This document shows positions 22,170-32,601 of a DNA stretch of 32,706 nucleotides, piece after piece (position 1 is the first letter of the stretch; every line of letters starts with the position of its first letter). Where the stretch lies: contig OMJF01000146.1 in the NCBI GenBank assembly GCA_900299285.1, forward strand, positions 1 through 32,706, written 5' to 3'. A program made the position numbers and the translations under genes. The notes under the pieces are model-generated. The model was not told the DNA's origin. It saw only the letters and a list, made by a program, of their open reading frames with translations, and did no database searches. The DNA comes from Anabaena sp. 54. Lineage in GTDB: Bacteria > Cyanobacteriota > Cyanobacteriia > Cyanobacteriales > Nostocaceae.

Positions 22170-23648
22170 TTAAAATCTTTCTACATCTGAGAATTTTTGA
22201 ATAGATACTTTTGCAGCTTCTCCACAAGTGCGGGGTGTGGGGAAAATTTTCCCAGGATTTGCTAAACCTTGGGGATTAAAGACTTTCCTTACCCATTGCA
22301 TTGTTTCTAAATCAGCGTCACTAAACATATCTGGCATATAGCATTTTTTATCAGCACCAATACCATGTTCACCGGAAATACTACCACCCACTCTTACACA
22401 CAATCTGAGAATTTCTCCTCCCAATTCTTCAACTTTTTCCAACTCTCCATGGATGGAATTATCAAATAAAATTAATGGGTGTAAATTACCATCTCCAGCG
22501 TGAAAGACATTAGCAATGGGATAACCATATTGATTACTTAACCGCTCAATTTCTTGGAGAACATAAGGTAATTGAGTGCGAGGAATTACACCATCTTGTA
22601 CATAATAATCTGGGCTAATATGTCCTGCTGCGGCGAAAGCTGCCTTTCTACCTTTCCATAATTTTAATCTAGTTTCTGGGTCACTGGCGCTAGTGACATT
22701 TCGCGCTCCATTTTTTTGACAAATTTCTTTAATTCGCTGTTTATTAGCGGAAACTTCCACTTCTAAACCATCAATTTCTACTAATAGAATAGCAGCGGCA
22801 TCACGAGGGTAACAATTAGTGGCAACCACATCTTCTACAGCATTAATACTAATATTATCCATCATTTCCATCCCACCAGGAATAATGCCCGCGCTGATAA
22901 TATCAGAAACCGTGGCAGCAGCAGCATCTACACTGGTAAAATCTGCTAATAAAACACAAATTGATTCAGCACTTTTGAGAATTTTTAAAGTGATTTCTGT
23001 CGCAATTCCTAAAGTACCTTCTGAACCGACAAAGACACCTGTTAAATCATAACCTGGAGTTTCGGGAATTTGTCCACCAATATCAACAATTTCACCATTA
23101 GGAAGGACAATTTTTAAACCTAAAACATGATTTGTTGTCACACCATATTTTAAACAATGTACTCCCCCAGAATTTTCGGCAATATTACCACCAATAGAAC
23201 AAATAATTTGACTAGAAGGGTCCGGTGCAAAATAAAAACCAGCACCGCTAACTGCTTGAGTTACCCAACTATTAATTACTCCCGGTTGGACAATGGCCCG
23301 TTGATTTTCTAAGTCTATTTTTAAGATTTGTCGCATTAATGAAGTGACAATTAAAACGGAATTTTCTGCTGGTAAAGCGCCACCAGATAAACCTGTTCCC
23401 GAACCTCTAGCAATAAAGGGAACGGAGAATTGATTGCAAATTTTGACGATTTCTGATACTTGTTCTGTGGTTCTTGGTAAGACTGCGACGGGGGGGCATT
23501 GTTTATAGCTGGTTAAACCGTCACATTCATAGGTAAGGAGTTCTTCTTGGCGTTGTACTACACCTTTTTCTCCCAGGACGGCGACAAATTTTTTGATTAT
23601 GGGTTTCCAGTTTATAGTTTGAGTTTTGAGTGATTCTTGGGTAAGCAT
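22170..23648 (-). CDS. glcD: FAD-linked oxidase, glycolate dehydrogenase subunit GlcD
   Basis: 492 residues, close to E. coli GlcD. An FAD-binding PCMH domain occupies the N-terminal half (PFIARGSGTGLSGGALPAEN, then PGVINSWVTQAV, SSQIICSIGGNIAENSGG, GTLGIATEITLKIL). The C-terminal cap has VFHAGDGNLHP and GGSISGEHGIGADKKCYMP, both typical of GlcD/D-lactate dehydrogenase. In cyanobacteria it oxidises photorespiratory glycolate (or D-lactate) to glyoxylate. No glcE or glcF is visible next to it. It lies downstream of the GH15-like gene with a 162-base gap. Confidence 0.88.
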   Translation of the reverse strand: MLTQESLKTQTINWKPIIKKFVAVLGEKGVVQRQEELLTYECDGLTSYKQCPPVAVLPRTTEQVSEIVKICNQFSVPFIARGSGTGLSGGALPAENSVLIVTSLMRQILKIDLENQRAIVQPGVINSWVTQAVSGAGFYFAPDPSSQIICSIGGNIAENSGGVHCLKYGVTTNHVLGLKIVLPNGEIVDIGGQIPETPGYDLTGVFVGSEGTLGIATEITLKILKSAESICVLLADFTSVDAAAATVSDIISAGIIPGGMEMMDNISINAVEDVVATNCYPRDAAAILLVEIDGLEVEVSANKQRIKEICQKNGARNVTSASDPETRLKLWKGRKAAFAAAGHISPDYYVQDGVIPRTQLPYVLQEIERLSNQYGYPIANVFHAGDGNLHPLILFDNSIHGELEKVEELGGEILRLCVRVGGSISGEHGIGADKKCYMPDMFSDADLETMQWVRKVFNPQGLANPGKIFPTPRTCGEAAKVSIQKFSDVERF

Positions 23649-23810
23649 AGAGTTTTTTATCTGTGGTAGATGTTGATTGTTGATGATAGCAAAATATTGA
23701 TTTAATTGTTTTTTATATTATAAAAGATATGTAGTGCAAATTCAATTCTTAACTCCCACAGAAATTCTACTCGGAAACAGAGAATTTATTCCCTGTCTCA
23801 TAGCAAAGTT

Positions 23811-26800
23811 TTAAACATCTTGAACAAACTCCGTTAAGAACCTAAAGGACTTCAAAATATAATTAGCGCAATCTTGAGGAGAACTATTATAAAATGATGG
23901 CCAGGCACGAGCTTTATCTTCATCATAATTATCTTGACGATGGGGATGATTTTCTAACCAAGCTAACCGCACTGCGTGACCGATTAACACATCTAAAACG
24001 ATATACTCTTCAATTTGCAAGTTCGGGTTGTTAGCCACGATTGTAGCCAATTCCATCAAGGCTTCTACATTGACTTGACGATATTCTGGGGCTTCAATTT
24101 TATTTAGTAAATGTTCAACTAATAAAGCGAAATTTCTTTCTCCGGCGGTCATTTCTGAAAGCATAATTTCACTTTCTAAACGATTCCGTCTTTCTAATTT
24201 ATCACCAATAACTACACCTTTGCAATGCTGCATTAATAGCCAAACTTGTTTAAAAAAGTCCTTGGGTACACGATTTAATGCACCTTCTGCTTGACGAAAT
24301 CTGCGCCAACCATGGGGAGGAACTTGTATTTCTTCACTATTTGGAGATAGCACAACCCAAGCAATATCACTTTCTTTTTGTTTAACGTGCAATGATTCCT
24401 GTTGACGCAATAAATTACTCACACCAGTATATCCAGTTAACACTTGACGCAAACGCATTTTCACTTCAAAAGGTGATAACTCCATTAATTTTTCATAAGC
24501 TTCATCTTGGGTGAGATTAAATTCTCTGGCTATTTCGCTAGTAATTAAAAGAATCAGATAACCGACTCTTAATGTGATCAAACCACGAAATAATTCTGGT
24601 TCAGATTTAATTAAGACACCAAGATAAATGAGAATTTCTTGTGTTAAAACCCGGTCGCGGATATCCTCACGACAGAAGTTATTGATTTTCTCAGCAATTT
24701 CATTTGCAGACATGGGAACAACCATCAAAGAAGCCTGACTATAAGCCCTCCCGACTGCAATTTGCTTTCCTTGTACCAAAATACTCGTTACCGCGTCTGA
24801 TAAGCCAATATCAAGCATTTGACGTAAACCCGCAGCCCGTCGTACCACCGCCCAAATTCCTAAATCCCCGGCTTTGGTATAGATTTCATCAAGTAAATCA
24901 GCTACAGTGACTTGATGATTTGGACCTGCATAACCTGTATTAAATTCTAAACCTCGTAAGCGACTTAATGTTTGCAGTAATTCAATCTGCTCATAAATAT
25001 TTTCTGATGAACGCAAATATTGTAATAATAAATTTAAGTTGGTTTCGCATTCCATTTGAAATTCTTGAGTATGTCCCAAAGACCAACTTTTTTCTAAATG
25101 GGAAGTCAGATAATTACAACGAATTCTTTGATTAATTACTGATGATTGAGATAATGTTATATCTGACAAAAAATCAATTTTTTGAATTGCGGCTGTCAGC
25201 ATTAATTGATTTAATTTTCCTAATTTTACCTGTACTCCATGACAAATACCATTTTTGAGTTCTTGCATTAATTCTAATAATGCTTCTGCACCAGTTTCTA
25301 CCATTGTCCGGGTAATCATTAAAGTCAAAGTCGGACGACCTAAATCACTCCAATATTTTTGAATATAAGCTAATTCTCCTCTAATTTGATCTACTAAAAA
25401 GTGATAATCAAGCGTTAAATAAAATTGCTGAGAATCTAAAAATGATGGTAAGAATACCACTGTTTGATCTGGAATTTTAAAAAATCTTGATGTCGTTAAA
25501 CTTCTCAGTCTGCGCAGGGGACGACCTGTTAAACCTAATTGATCATTTCTACCAATTTGGGTATAAATTTGCGAAAGTTCCTCAGATTTTCTGACTTGAA
25601 TTGGTGCTAATTGGTTAGGTGTTTGGGTTTCAATTCCATATATTTCTAACTGATTTTGTAATTCTTCATCTTCGGCTATTAAAGCAATTTGTACTAAGGA
25701 ATTGCGTTTTTTCCCTATGCTTAAATGTCTACCTAAAGGGTCAATATCTCCCAAGGAAATTAAACCCTCGCTTAACATTTCTCCCGAATAATATAAACTT
25801 TGCGCCCAAACTAAGGGAATATTTTCGTTAGGTAATCTTAATTGAGTTTGGGGATTTAATTTTTCTGCTTCTATATTTTCTTCAGGAACATAATACAGTT
25901 CTGGTAATAGTTGTAATCCATTTTGTTCTACCAATAAGGATTTTAAAAGTTGGTGATATTTCTCAACTTGTGCTTTTTCACCGCGAAATAAACCATCCAG
26001 AACTAAATAAGTGAAAAATAATGGCCATTCACATTCAATATGTTCAAATTCTTTCAATTCACTAGGTTCATAATGTAAACGTTCGGTGTCTTCTAAAACT
26101 GTTTGATGTCCGTCTCTTAAAAAGCGTTTACAGCCATATTTTCCGGCTAATTTACTTACAATTTCTTTAAAAGTCCGCTCTCGTAATTTCTCATCTTTAA
26201 CAGCAAAAGCGGGATAACTAATAATACTTAATAACGCCGCGTCAATTTCTTTGGAACCAGATTCTCTCGGTAATAAAGATTCTAAAGTAATTCTCGCTCT
26301 CGCAATTTCATCTGGTAAAACGTGAATTACTGAGGCTTGACTACCATAAACACCAAATAAATTGAGTCCATTTACTGCTTCTAAAGCTGCTTTAGCCATT
26401 CCTAAAGAACTGGCGTTTAATTCTGCATTACCATGATTAATTTTATTACCCCGTTCCCAAATTCCAAAATCTGGTGTTCGGTAAGCTCTGCCAATATAAT
26501 AAACTAAATTTTGAACAAAGTTAACTTCATCTAATGTAAAAATAATTGATAATCCACTGGCGGTCATTTCTGCTAACATTAATAAAAAAATAGATGTAGC
26601 GTCAAGTTGTAAATGTCCCCATTCATCATCACCAACTACAATATCACCTGTGGATGTATTATATTTAGCGTGAAGTCCATCTAATAAAGATTGTGTGTAT
26701 TTAAATTTCTCTACTTTATGAGCTTGTCGCATCATAGCAAATAACAAACCCCGCATTAATTTGACCACACTATGTTCTAGTTCATAGGTGCGACCACCAT

Positions 26801-27017
26801 CACTATCTAATTTGCGATAGGCTAAAGCTAAACCCCAAACTGCTAATATACTATACACATTATCTCGCACCCAAGCATCTGTATAATCACCATGAGCAGT
26901 CACGGCGGTACTTGCGGGTAATAAACCAGTAATAGGATTTTGACGCGCTAAAATAATTGTTTTGATTTCTTGATAATAAAAGTCTAAGCGGGTTGTTAAT
27001 GTGGTAGATATGTTCAT
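23811..27017 (-). CDS. Phosphorylase kinase alpha/beta-like GH15-fold protein
   Basis: 1068 residues from the ATG at 27017; a TTG five codons upstream is the alternative. The first about 450 residues resemble the glucoamylase-like domain of eukaryotic phosphorylase kinase alpha/beta: LLPASTAVTAHGDYTDAWVR, DNVYSILAVWGLALAYRKLD, GDDEWGHLQLDATSIFLLML, FGIWERGNKINHGNAELNAS, and HYEPSELKEFEHIECEWPLF. The remainder is helical and continues the family architecture. Such PhK-like proteins occur in many cyanobacteria and probably bind or regulate in glycogen metabolism; no activity is established that I know of. It starts divergently from ppc across a 596-base gap. Confidence 0.78.
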   Translation of the reverse strand: MNISTTLTTRLDFYYQEIKTIILARQNPITGLLPASTAVTAHGDYTDAWVRDNVYSILAVWGLALAYRKLDSDGGRTYELEHSVVKLMRGLLFAMMRQAHKVEKFKYTQSLLDGLHAKYNTSTGDIVVGDDEWGHLQLDATSIFLLMLAEMTASGLSIIFTLDEVNFVQNLVYYIGRAYRTPDFGIWERGNKINHGNAELNASSLGMAKAALEAVNGLNLFGVYGSQASVIHVLPDEIARARITLESLLPRESGSKEIDAALLSIISYPAFAVKDEKLRERTFKEIVSKLAGKYGCKRFLRDGHQTVLEDTERLHYEPSELKEFEHIECEWPLFFTYLVLDGLFRGEKAQVEKYHQLLKSLLVEQNGLQLLPELYYVPEENIEAEKLNPQTQLRLPNENIPLVWAQSLYYSGEMLSEGLISLGDIDPLGRHLSIGKKRNSLVQIALIAEDEELQNQLEIYGIETQTPNQLAPIQVRKSEELSQIYTQIGRNDQLGLTGRPLRRLRSLTTSRFFKIPDQTVVFLPSFLDSQQFYLTLDYHFLVDQIRGELAYIQKYWSDLGRPTLTLMITRTMVETGAEALLELMQELKNGICHGVQVKLGKLNQLMLTAAIQKIDFLSDITLSQSSVINQRIRCNYLTSHLEKSWSLGHTQEFQMECETNLNLLLQYLRSSENIYEQIELLQTLSRLRGLEFNTGYAGPNHQVTVADLLDEIYTKAGDLGIWAVVRRAAGLRQMLDIGLSDAVTSILVQGKQIAVGRAYSQASLMVVPMSANEIAEKINNFCREDIRDRVLTQEILIYLGVLIKSEPELFRGLITLRVGYLILLITSEIAREFNLTQDEAYEKLMELSPFEVKMRLRQVLTGYTGVSNLLRQQESLHVKQKESDIAWVVLSPNSEEIQVPPHGWRRFRQAEGALNRVPKDFFKQVWLLMQHCKGVVIGDKLERRNRLESEIMLSEMTAGERNFALLVEHLLNKIEAPEYRQVNVEALMELATIVANNPNLQIEEYIVLDVLIGHAVRLAWLENHPHRQDNYDEDKARAWPSFYNSSPQDCANYILKSFRFLTEFVQDV

Positions 27018-27613
27018 TGTGTTAATTATCAACTGCTGAAAAATTTAACTTTGTTGTTGTGGGGTGAATAAATAAGAGCTTTTGTATAATTTATCCTGTG
27101 GTTGTTTTCTAAAACCATCTCCAGGGAAATTTCTTACAGGACACATTGTAATCATAATATAAAACCTGATTCTATTTTCTATTAGTTATGACCACGATTA
27201 TTTATTCTCGCTTTTTTTTGTTTAACTCCTGTCTAGATAGAACCAATATTAGTTTAATTGTTTATAACACTCTTTTGTATGAAAAGCTAAAAGCATAAGC
27301 TATTGTGCGTTTTCAGTAGTCCGTTTTTTACTGCGTTGACTATTCGCTGTTCCCTGTATTGTATTCCAGTTTCCGTGATCTGAGTCAGTGACAACAGAAT
27401 AAATATTTTGAAAATAGCTTTTCTCCTGTTTGCTGTTGAGTGAAGGCGAACTTTGTCTTAAAATAATGAACAGGCATTTAGTGAAGTGGTTTATTCAAAT
27501 TACCTCTTCCTATGAGTTAAAAATAAAATGAACCTGTGAGTAGTTCCTAAAAAAAGCTAACAGCTTAATATTGGATACTCAAAACAAGGTAGATTAGACA
27601 TTTTGAGTATCTT
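27018..27613. other. Divergent intergenic region between the PhK-like gene and ppc
   Basis: 596 bases, AT-rich, without a credible gene. It must contain the promoters for both flanking genes. Visible: TTTGTATAATTT at about 27077 as a possible -10, AAGCT-AAC-AGCTT (27554-27566), and the 11-bp inverted repeat at 27574-27611 just before ppc. A 36-residue frame at 27188-27298 is Phe/Ile/Leu-rich and not convincing. Confidence 0.5.
27574..27611 (+). promoter_or_regulatory. Inverted repeat ending two bases before the ppc start
   Basis: GATACTCAAAA (27574-27584) and TTTTGAGTATC (27601-27611) are perfect complements around a 16-base loop. If transcribed, the hairpin would occupy the ribosome-binding region of ppc, where no Shine-Dalgarno sequence is visible. 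It could equally be an operator. Confidence 0.5.
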
Positions 27614-30600
27614 ATGAGTATGATCAAAAGTATGAAAGCTGAAAATATTGATTCTCCGGTGCTACACTCAGAATTATTCTTACGTCACCGTCTACAAGTA
27701 GTAGAGGAATTATGGGAAACAGTTCTCCGGCAAGAATGTGGTCAGGAAATGGTAGATTTATTACGTCAACTGCGGAATCTGTGTTCCCCGGAAGGACAAG
27801 CGACACATCACCAAGCCGCCTCAGCCGTAGAATTGATTGAACAATTGAATATCAATGAGGCTATTCGCGCCGCCCGTGCTTTTGCGCTATATTTTCAGTT
27901 AATTAATATTATTGAGCAGGAATACGAGCAAAAACAGCAATTAACCCGCTATGCAATTCAACCTGAGCAAAAACTTTTTCCCAGGATCATTTATGCTACT
28001 AACCAACGGGAGGAAGAGTTGCTTGTTACCAAGGAAGTAGGTAGCGACTTAATGACACCGGAAACCCAGCAAAAAGGCAGTTTTGCGGCTTTATTTCCCC
28101 TATTATTTCAGTTGAATGTTCCCCCACAACAAATTCAACGCCTCATTTCTCAACTTGATATCCGCTTGGTTTTCACCGCCCACCCCACGGAAATTGTCCG
28201 TCATACTATCAGAGATAAACAGCGTCAGGTGGTACATCTTTTACAAAAAATGGATGATAGTATAACCCGTGCTGGTAGCTATCCCTGGGAAACACTGGAA
28301 ATCAAAGAGAGGTTACTGGAAGAAATTCGTCTCTGGTGGCGTACGGATGAGTTGCATCAATTCAAACCGACTGTTTTAGATGAAGTAGATTATGCCCTTC
28401 ACTACTTTCAAGAGGTGTTATTTGATGGAATTACACAATTATATAAACGCTTCAAATACTCCCTAGAGGAAACTTTTCCCTGGTTACAACCACCGGGGAC
28501 AAATTTCTGCTCCTTTGGTTCTTGGGTAGGTTCAGACCGAGATGGTAATCCTTCCGTGACACCAGAAGTAACATGGAAAACCGCTTGTTATCAACGGAAA
28601 ATGGTTTTAGAGCGGTATATTAAATCCGTAAAAGAGTTAGTAACATTACTGAGCGTATCTATGCAGTGGAGTGATGTACTGCCAGATTTACTAGAATCTC
28701 TGGAGTTAGATCAATCACAGTTAAGTAGCGTTTATGACTCTTTAGCTTTAAGGTTTCGTCAAGAGCCTTATCGCTTAAAGTTATCTTATATACTTAAAAG
28801 ACTAGAAAATACACGAGATAGAAATTTAGCCTTATATAATCGAGAAACGCCGCAAAATGAAGATGCACATAAGTACCGGTCTGGTACAGAATTTTTAGCA
28901 GAATTGTTATTAATTCAACGCAACTTGCGCGAAACAGGTTTAAGTTGTCGAGAGTTGGAAAACCTGATTTGTCAGGTAGAAATATTTGACTTTAATTTGA
29001 CGCAATTAGATATTCGTCAAGAATCCTCTCGTCATGCTGATGCAATTAATGAAATTCTGGAATATTTGCAGCTTTTACCGCAATCTTACCATGAATTATC
29101 CGAAGAACAGAGAATAGCTTGGTTAACCGCAGAATTGCAAACTCGTAGACCATTGATTCCCGCTGAATTACCATTTTCGGAAAAAACCAATGATGTTATT
29201 CAAACCTTCCGCATTTGGCGATCGCTGCAACAGGAATTTGGTATCAATATCTGTCAAACTTATATTATTAGTATGTGCCGTGAAGTCAGCGACGTACTAG
29301 AAGTTTTACTATTAGCCAAAGAATCAACCTTATTTGACCCTGTACTCGCGGTGGGGACAATTCGCGTTGTGCCTCTATTTGAAACCGTAGAAGATTTACA
29401 ACGTTCCAGAAGTGTAATGAGACAACTGTTTGAACTGCCATTGTATCGTGCTATGCTGGCTGGAGGCTACGCTGCAATTAATAATACAGAAGCACAAACA
29501 CATCCATCTACTGCTACACTGAGTCCTAACTTACAGGAGGTGATGCTAGGGTATTCTGATAGTAATAAAGACTCTGGTTTTTTAAGTAGTAACTGGGAAA
29601 TTCATAAAGCCCAAAAATCACTCCAGAAAATTGCTGAAAGTTATGGTGTAAATCTGCGGATTTTCCACGGACGCGGCGGGTCTGTGGGTCGCGGTGGCGG
29701 TCCTGCTTATGAAGCAATTTTAGCCCAACCAGGTAACAGTATTAGCGGCCGAATCAAAATCACCGAACAAGGGGAAGTATTAGCTTCTAAATACTCCTTA
29801 TTGGATTTAGCCTTATATCACTTAGAGACTATCACTACAGCAGTAATTCAAGCGAGTTTATTGGGGACAGGGTTTGATGATATTGAACCTTGGAATGAGA
29901 TCATGGAAGAATTAGCTCATGCTTCCCGTCAGCACTATCGTAACCTCATTTATGAGCAACCTGATTTTATTGACTTCTTTCACCAGGTTACACCCATAGA
30001 AGAAATCAGCCAATTACAAATTAGTTCTCGTCCGGCCCGTCGTCCATCTGGTAAAAAAGATCTAAGCAGTTTACGAGCTATCCCATGGGTATTTAGTTGG
30101 ACACAAACCCGCTTCTTATTACCTTCTTGGTATGGAATTGGTACAGCTTTACAAAAATTTCTGGACGAAGAACCAGAACAACATTTGAAATTACTGCGCT
30201 ATTTTTACCTAAAGTGGCCATTCTTTAAAATGGTGATTTCTAAAGCAGAAATGACCTTAGCAAAGGTGGACATGGAAATGGCACGTCATTATGTCAATGA
30301 ATTATCTAACCCTCAAGACAAAACTAGATTTGAGAATGTCTTTGAACAAATTTCTCAGGAATTTTTCCTCACTAGAGATCTAGTTTTAAAAATCACTGGA
30401 CACGAAAAACTTTTAGATGGTGATCCAATTTTACAACGTTCTGTACAATTAAGAAATGGCACAATTGTACCTTTGGGATTTATTCAAGTTTCCCTCCTAA
30501 AACGCCTACGTCAGCCGAAAAATGCGCCCACAACCGGCGTAATTCACTCCCGTTACAGCAAAGGAGAATTACTCAGAGGTGCATTATTAACTATTAACGG

Positions 30601-30631
30601 TATTGCAGCAGGAATGAGAAATACTGGTTGA
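27614..30631 (+). CDS. ppc: Phosphoenolpyruvate carboxylase
   Basis: 1005 residues, the normal cyanobacterial length. PEP carboxylase fixes bicarbonate onto PEP to give oxaloacetate for the TCA cycle and amino acid synthesis. Catalytic motifs are intact: [18 protein letters not shown] (His190), [48 protein letters not shown] (about residue 685), and the conserved C-terminus ending MRNTG. The start at 27614 is used, but in-frame ATGs at 27620 and 27632 are possible because no ribosome site is visible and a hairpin abuts the first. It stands alone on the + strand. Confidence 0.96.
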   Translation: MSMIKSMKAENIDSPVLHSELFLRHRLQVVEELWETVLRQECGQEMVDLLRQLRNLCSPEGQATHHQAASAVELIEQLNINEAIRAARAFALYFQLINIIEQEYEQKQQLTRYAIQPEQKLFPRIIYATNQREEELLVTKEVGSDLMTPETQQKGSFAALFPLLFQLNVPPQQIQRLISQLDIRLVFTAHPTEIVRHTIRDKQRQVVHLLQKMDDSITRAGSYPWETLEIKERLLEEIRLWWRTDELHQFKPTVLDEVDYALHYFQEVLFDGITQLYKRFKYSLEETFPWLQPPGTNFCSFGSWVGSDRDGNPSVTPEVTWKTACYQRKMVLERYIKSVKELVTLLSVSMQWSDVLPDLLESLELDQSQLSSVYDSLALRFRQEPYRLKLSYILKRLENTRDRNLALYNRETPQNEDAHKYRSGTEFLAELLLIQRNLRETGLSCRELENLICQVEIFDFNLTQLDIRQESSRHADAINEILEYLQLLPQSYHELSEEQRIAWLTAELQTRRPLIPAELPFSEKTNDVIQTFRIWRSLQQEFGINICQTYIISMCREVSDVLEVLLLAKESTLFDPVLAVGTIRVVPLFETVEDLQRSRSVMRQLFELPLYRAMLAGGYAAINNTEAQTHPSTATLSPNLQEVMLGYSDSNKDSGFLSSNWEIHKAQKSLQKIAESYGVNLRIFHGRGGSVGRGGGPAYEAILAQPGNSISGRIKITEQGEVLASKYSLLDLALYHLETITTAVIQASLLGTGFDDIEPWNEIMEELAHASRQHYRNLIYEQPDFIDFFHQVTPIEEISQLQISSRPARRPSGKKDLSSLRAIPWVFSWTQTRFLLPSWYGIGTALQKFLDEEPEQHLKLLRYFYLKWPFFKMVISKAEMTLAKVDMEMARHYVNELSNPQDKTRFENVFEQISQEFFLTRDLVLKITGHEKLLDGDPILQRSVQLRNGTIVPLGFIQVSLLKRLRQPKNAPTTGVIHSRYSKGELLRGALLTINGIAAGMRNTG
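29218..29225. repeat. HIP1 octamer within ppc
   Basis: GCGATCGC inside the ppc coding region. Confidence 0.8.
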
Positions 30632-30678
30632 TCCAAGACAATAAGTAAGATACATTCTCAAATATTATATCTTGTGGT

Positions 30679-30698
30679 GCGGGCATCCTGCCCGCTTT
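30679..30698 (+). terminator. GC-rich hairpin after ppc
   Basis: GCGGGC, loop ATCCT, GCCCGC, then TTT. It lies 48 bases after the ppc stop and probably terminates it. The same kind of GCGGGC-ATCx(T)-GCCCGC hairpin is common between genes in Nostocales genomes as far as I recall, so it may be a dispersed repeat used as a terminator. Confidence 0.65.
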
Positions 30699-30800
30699 AA
30701 TTATAGAAATTAAGTGCAGTAGATCTGATTTGTCGCCTTTGTCTTTGTGCTAAACAAAAATATCATCAAAAACCCATTGTTTCCCCTATTTTCTCCCATT

Positions 30801-32276
30801 CTATCTTGTGATTTTCACAGTGTATCTGGAAGGGAAATCTACTACATCCCCATTAACAACCATTGCTCTATATAGCAACGCACATACATCTGCCCTGGTG
30901 GCAATTTTTTTAGTATTCAACAATTTTATATTTGGATAGTTGACAATTACACCATTTTGTGTTAGACTAGCAATTAAATTACGGTGTTCCCCTTTCAGGG
31001 TAGAGGCATCACTGTAAACTGAAAGGATATTTTCTGTAGAATCAGTAAATTGATAATTCAGTCCTTTGGCTAAAGTGATCAAAACATCTAAGCGAGTCAG
31101 CTTTTGAGTAGGGTTGAATTTTTTACTACCTAATGTGTGGAAAAAGCCCATTTCATAACTCTCTCGAATAGCATTATAAGCCCAATGTCGCGGCGGAATA
31201 TCTTTAAAAGCTACTGCTTTACGGATTTTACTTTTCATAAACACTCTTTGCAACAGCGCGGCCAGTTCACCACGAGTTACTGCTGCGTTAGGACGAAAAG
31301 AACCATCGGGAAAGCCACCAATTATTTCCATGGCGGCCAATTCGCTAATATATTCTTTAGCCCAATGGTCTTTGGGAATGTCAGAAAATGAAACTTTAAT
31401 ATTTTTTGCTACACCTATTTGCCGATATTTACTTAATAGTTGTCCCAGTTCAAACCTAGAATTGTCTTGAATTGGAATTAACTGTGTTATCCTCCCAGGA
31501 GGAACTGTTAAGGCTGGTGCTAAGTTGGAATCAAAAATGTTGATAGATTTACCAACTACATCACTCAGGGGTATAGGATAAGTACCAGTTGTGGGAATTT
31601 GAGAAAATCCCGCTGCTTGGTATTGAGTAATACTTATATTTTCTGAACTACTCAAAAAAGTGGCTTTTTGGTTATTAACCTGGGTAAAGTAGTCGTATTT
31701 GGTACTATCATCATCAACAATGCTATCATTGTTGACATCAGTGCCATAAAAAGTGCGAACTACTTGATCTACTATGGGGTTAGCTGATAAAATTAGGTTA
31801 ACCGCAGTATTTTCCGGTAAAATCGCAAATTCACTGTAACCAATCAAGCGATTTGTGGTATCATATAAACGAACAACTATAATATCCCCTGATTTAAACC
31901 CCTTGACAAAATTAGCCTTTTGCTTCATTCTATATCTATAATCGCCTAAATATCTCTCTTGGCGATATTTGTCACCATATTTACTTTTGATGGAAATACG
32001 GGCTGTTACTTCTAAAATTGTAGCTCCTGGTTGCCAAATATAAAGGGTGAATGCTGGTTTTCTCTCTGGAGAAGAACTAGTAGCAACAGTCAGTCCTACT
32101 GCTTTACCGTCAGATTTATCTTCTAAAACTTGCTTTTTTGAGAACTGACTGAAATTTGGTGTATCTAAATAGGACAGTTTTGATAATGCTAACGCAGAAG
32201 ATATTGGCGATAATGCGACAATAGCAGCAGTTGTAATAACTAGTTTACACCAATAAGTTAATTTAATGGGATTCAT
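30801..32276 (-). CDS. Exported SLH-domain protein
   Basis: 491 residues. A signal peptide is visible: basic NPIK, hydrophobic LVITTAAIVALSPISSALA, and likely cleavage after ALA (about residue 30). Residues about 50-280 form an unassigned beta-rich region with a calcium-loop-like DVNNDSIVDDD (180-190). The C-terminal part holds three SLH units: FSDIPKDHWAKEYISELAAM with GGFPDGSFRPNAAVTRGELA; FKDIPPRHWAYNAIRESYEM with FNPTQKLTRLDVLITLAKGL; and a weaker YSDASTLKGEHRNLIASLTQ with KIATRADVCALLYRAM. SLH domains anchor proteins to the cell wall or outer envelope. Probably a surface protein of unknown role; no operon partner in the window. Confidence 0.85.
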   Translation of the reverse strand: MNPIKLTYWCKLVITTAAIVALSPISSALALSKLSYLDTPNFSQFSKKQVLEDKSDGKAVGLTVATSSSPERKPAFTLYIWQPGATILEVTARISIKSKYGDKYRQERYLGDYRYRMKQKANFVKGFKSGDIIVVRLYDTTNRLIGYSEFAILPENTAVNLILSANPIVDQVVRTFYGTDVNNDSIVDDDSTKYDYFTQVNNQKATFLSSSENISITQYQAAGFSQIPTTGTYPIPLSDVVGKSINIFDSNLAPALTVPPGRITQLIPIQDNSRFELGQLLSKYRQIGVAKNIKVSFSDIPKDHWAKEYISELAAMEIIGGFPDGSFRPNAAVTRGELAALLQRVFMKSKIRKAVAFKDIPPRHWAYNAIRESYEMGFFHTLGSKKFNPTQKLTRLDVLITLAKGLNYQFTDSTENILSVYSDASTLKGEHRNLIASLTQNGVIVNYPNIKLLNTKKIATRADVCALLYRAMVVNGDVVDFPSRYTVKITR

Positions 32277-32340
32277 AGTATTCTATCACGCCTGGCAAAT
32301 AAACTGATGATAATTGGTAATTACAAGTAAATACTGTTAA

Positions 32341-32600
32341 GTTTAAGGCACAAGCATTAAATTGTCTAGGTTTGTTTGAGGAACAAAACTCAATATCAAC
32401 ATCTTCACGACCTGGTTGGGTTTCGCTGTCGCTCTACCCAACCTACAGTTATCAATAATTATAACAGGACGTTTAAGGCACAAGCATTAAATTGTCTAGA
32501 TTTGTTTGAGGAACAAAACTCAATATCAACATCTTCACGACCTGGTTGGGTTTCGCTGTCGCTCTACCCAACCTACAATTATCAATAATTATAACAGGAC
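32341..32600. repeat. 130-bp direct duplication
   Basis: Unit 32341-32470 recurs at 32471-32600 with two differences by my count (about 32372 and 32455 in the first copy). Each unit carries an 8-bp stem, GGTTGGGT...ACCCAACC, around TTTCGCTGTCGCTCT. Short open frames through it are not credible genes. The hairpin core looks like the GGTTGGGTTTCGCT-type repeat widespread between cyanobacterial genes (from memory). Confidence 0.88.
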
Positions 32601-32601
32601 A

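Noticed and set aside
27188..27298. 36-residue open frame in the gap upstream of ppc
   Set aside because: Low-complexity Phe/Ile/Leu-rich product, no ribosome site or promoter match, and typical of chance frames in AT-rich spacer.
27316..27331. GTA...TAC pair that resembles an NtcA site upstream of ppc
   Set aside because: The spacing is 10 bases instead of the required 8, and no suitable -10 follows at the expected distance.
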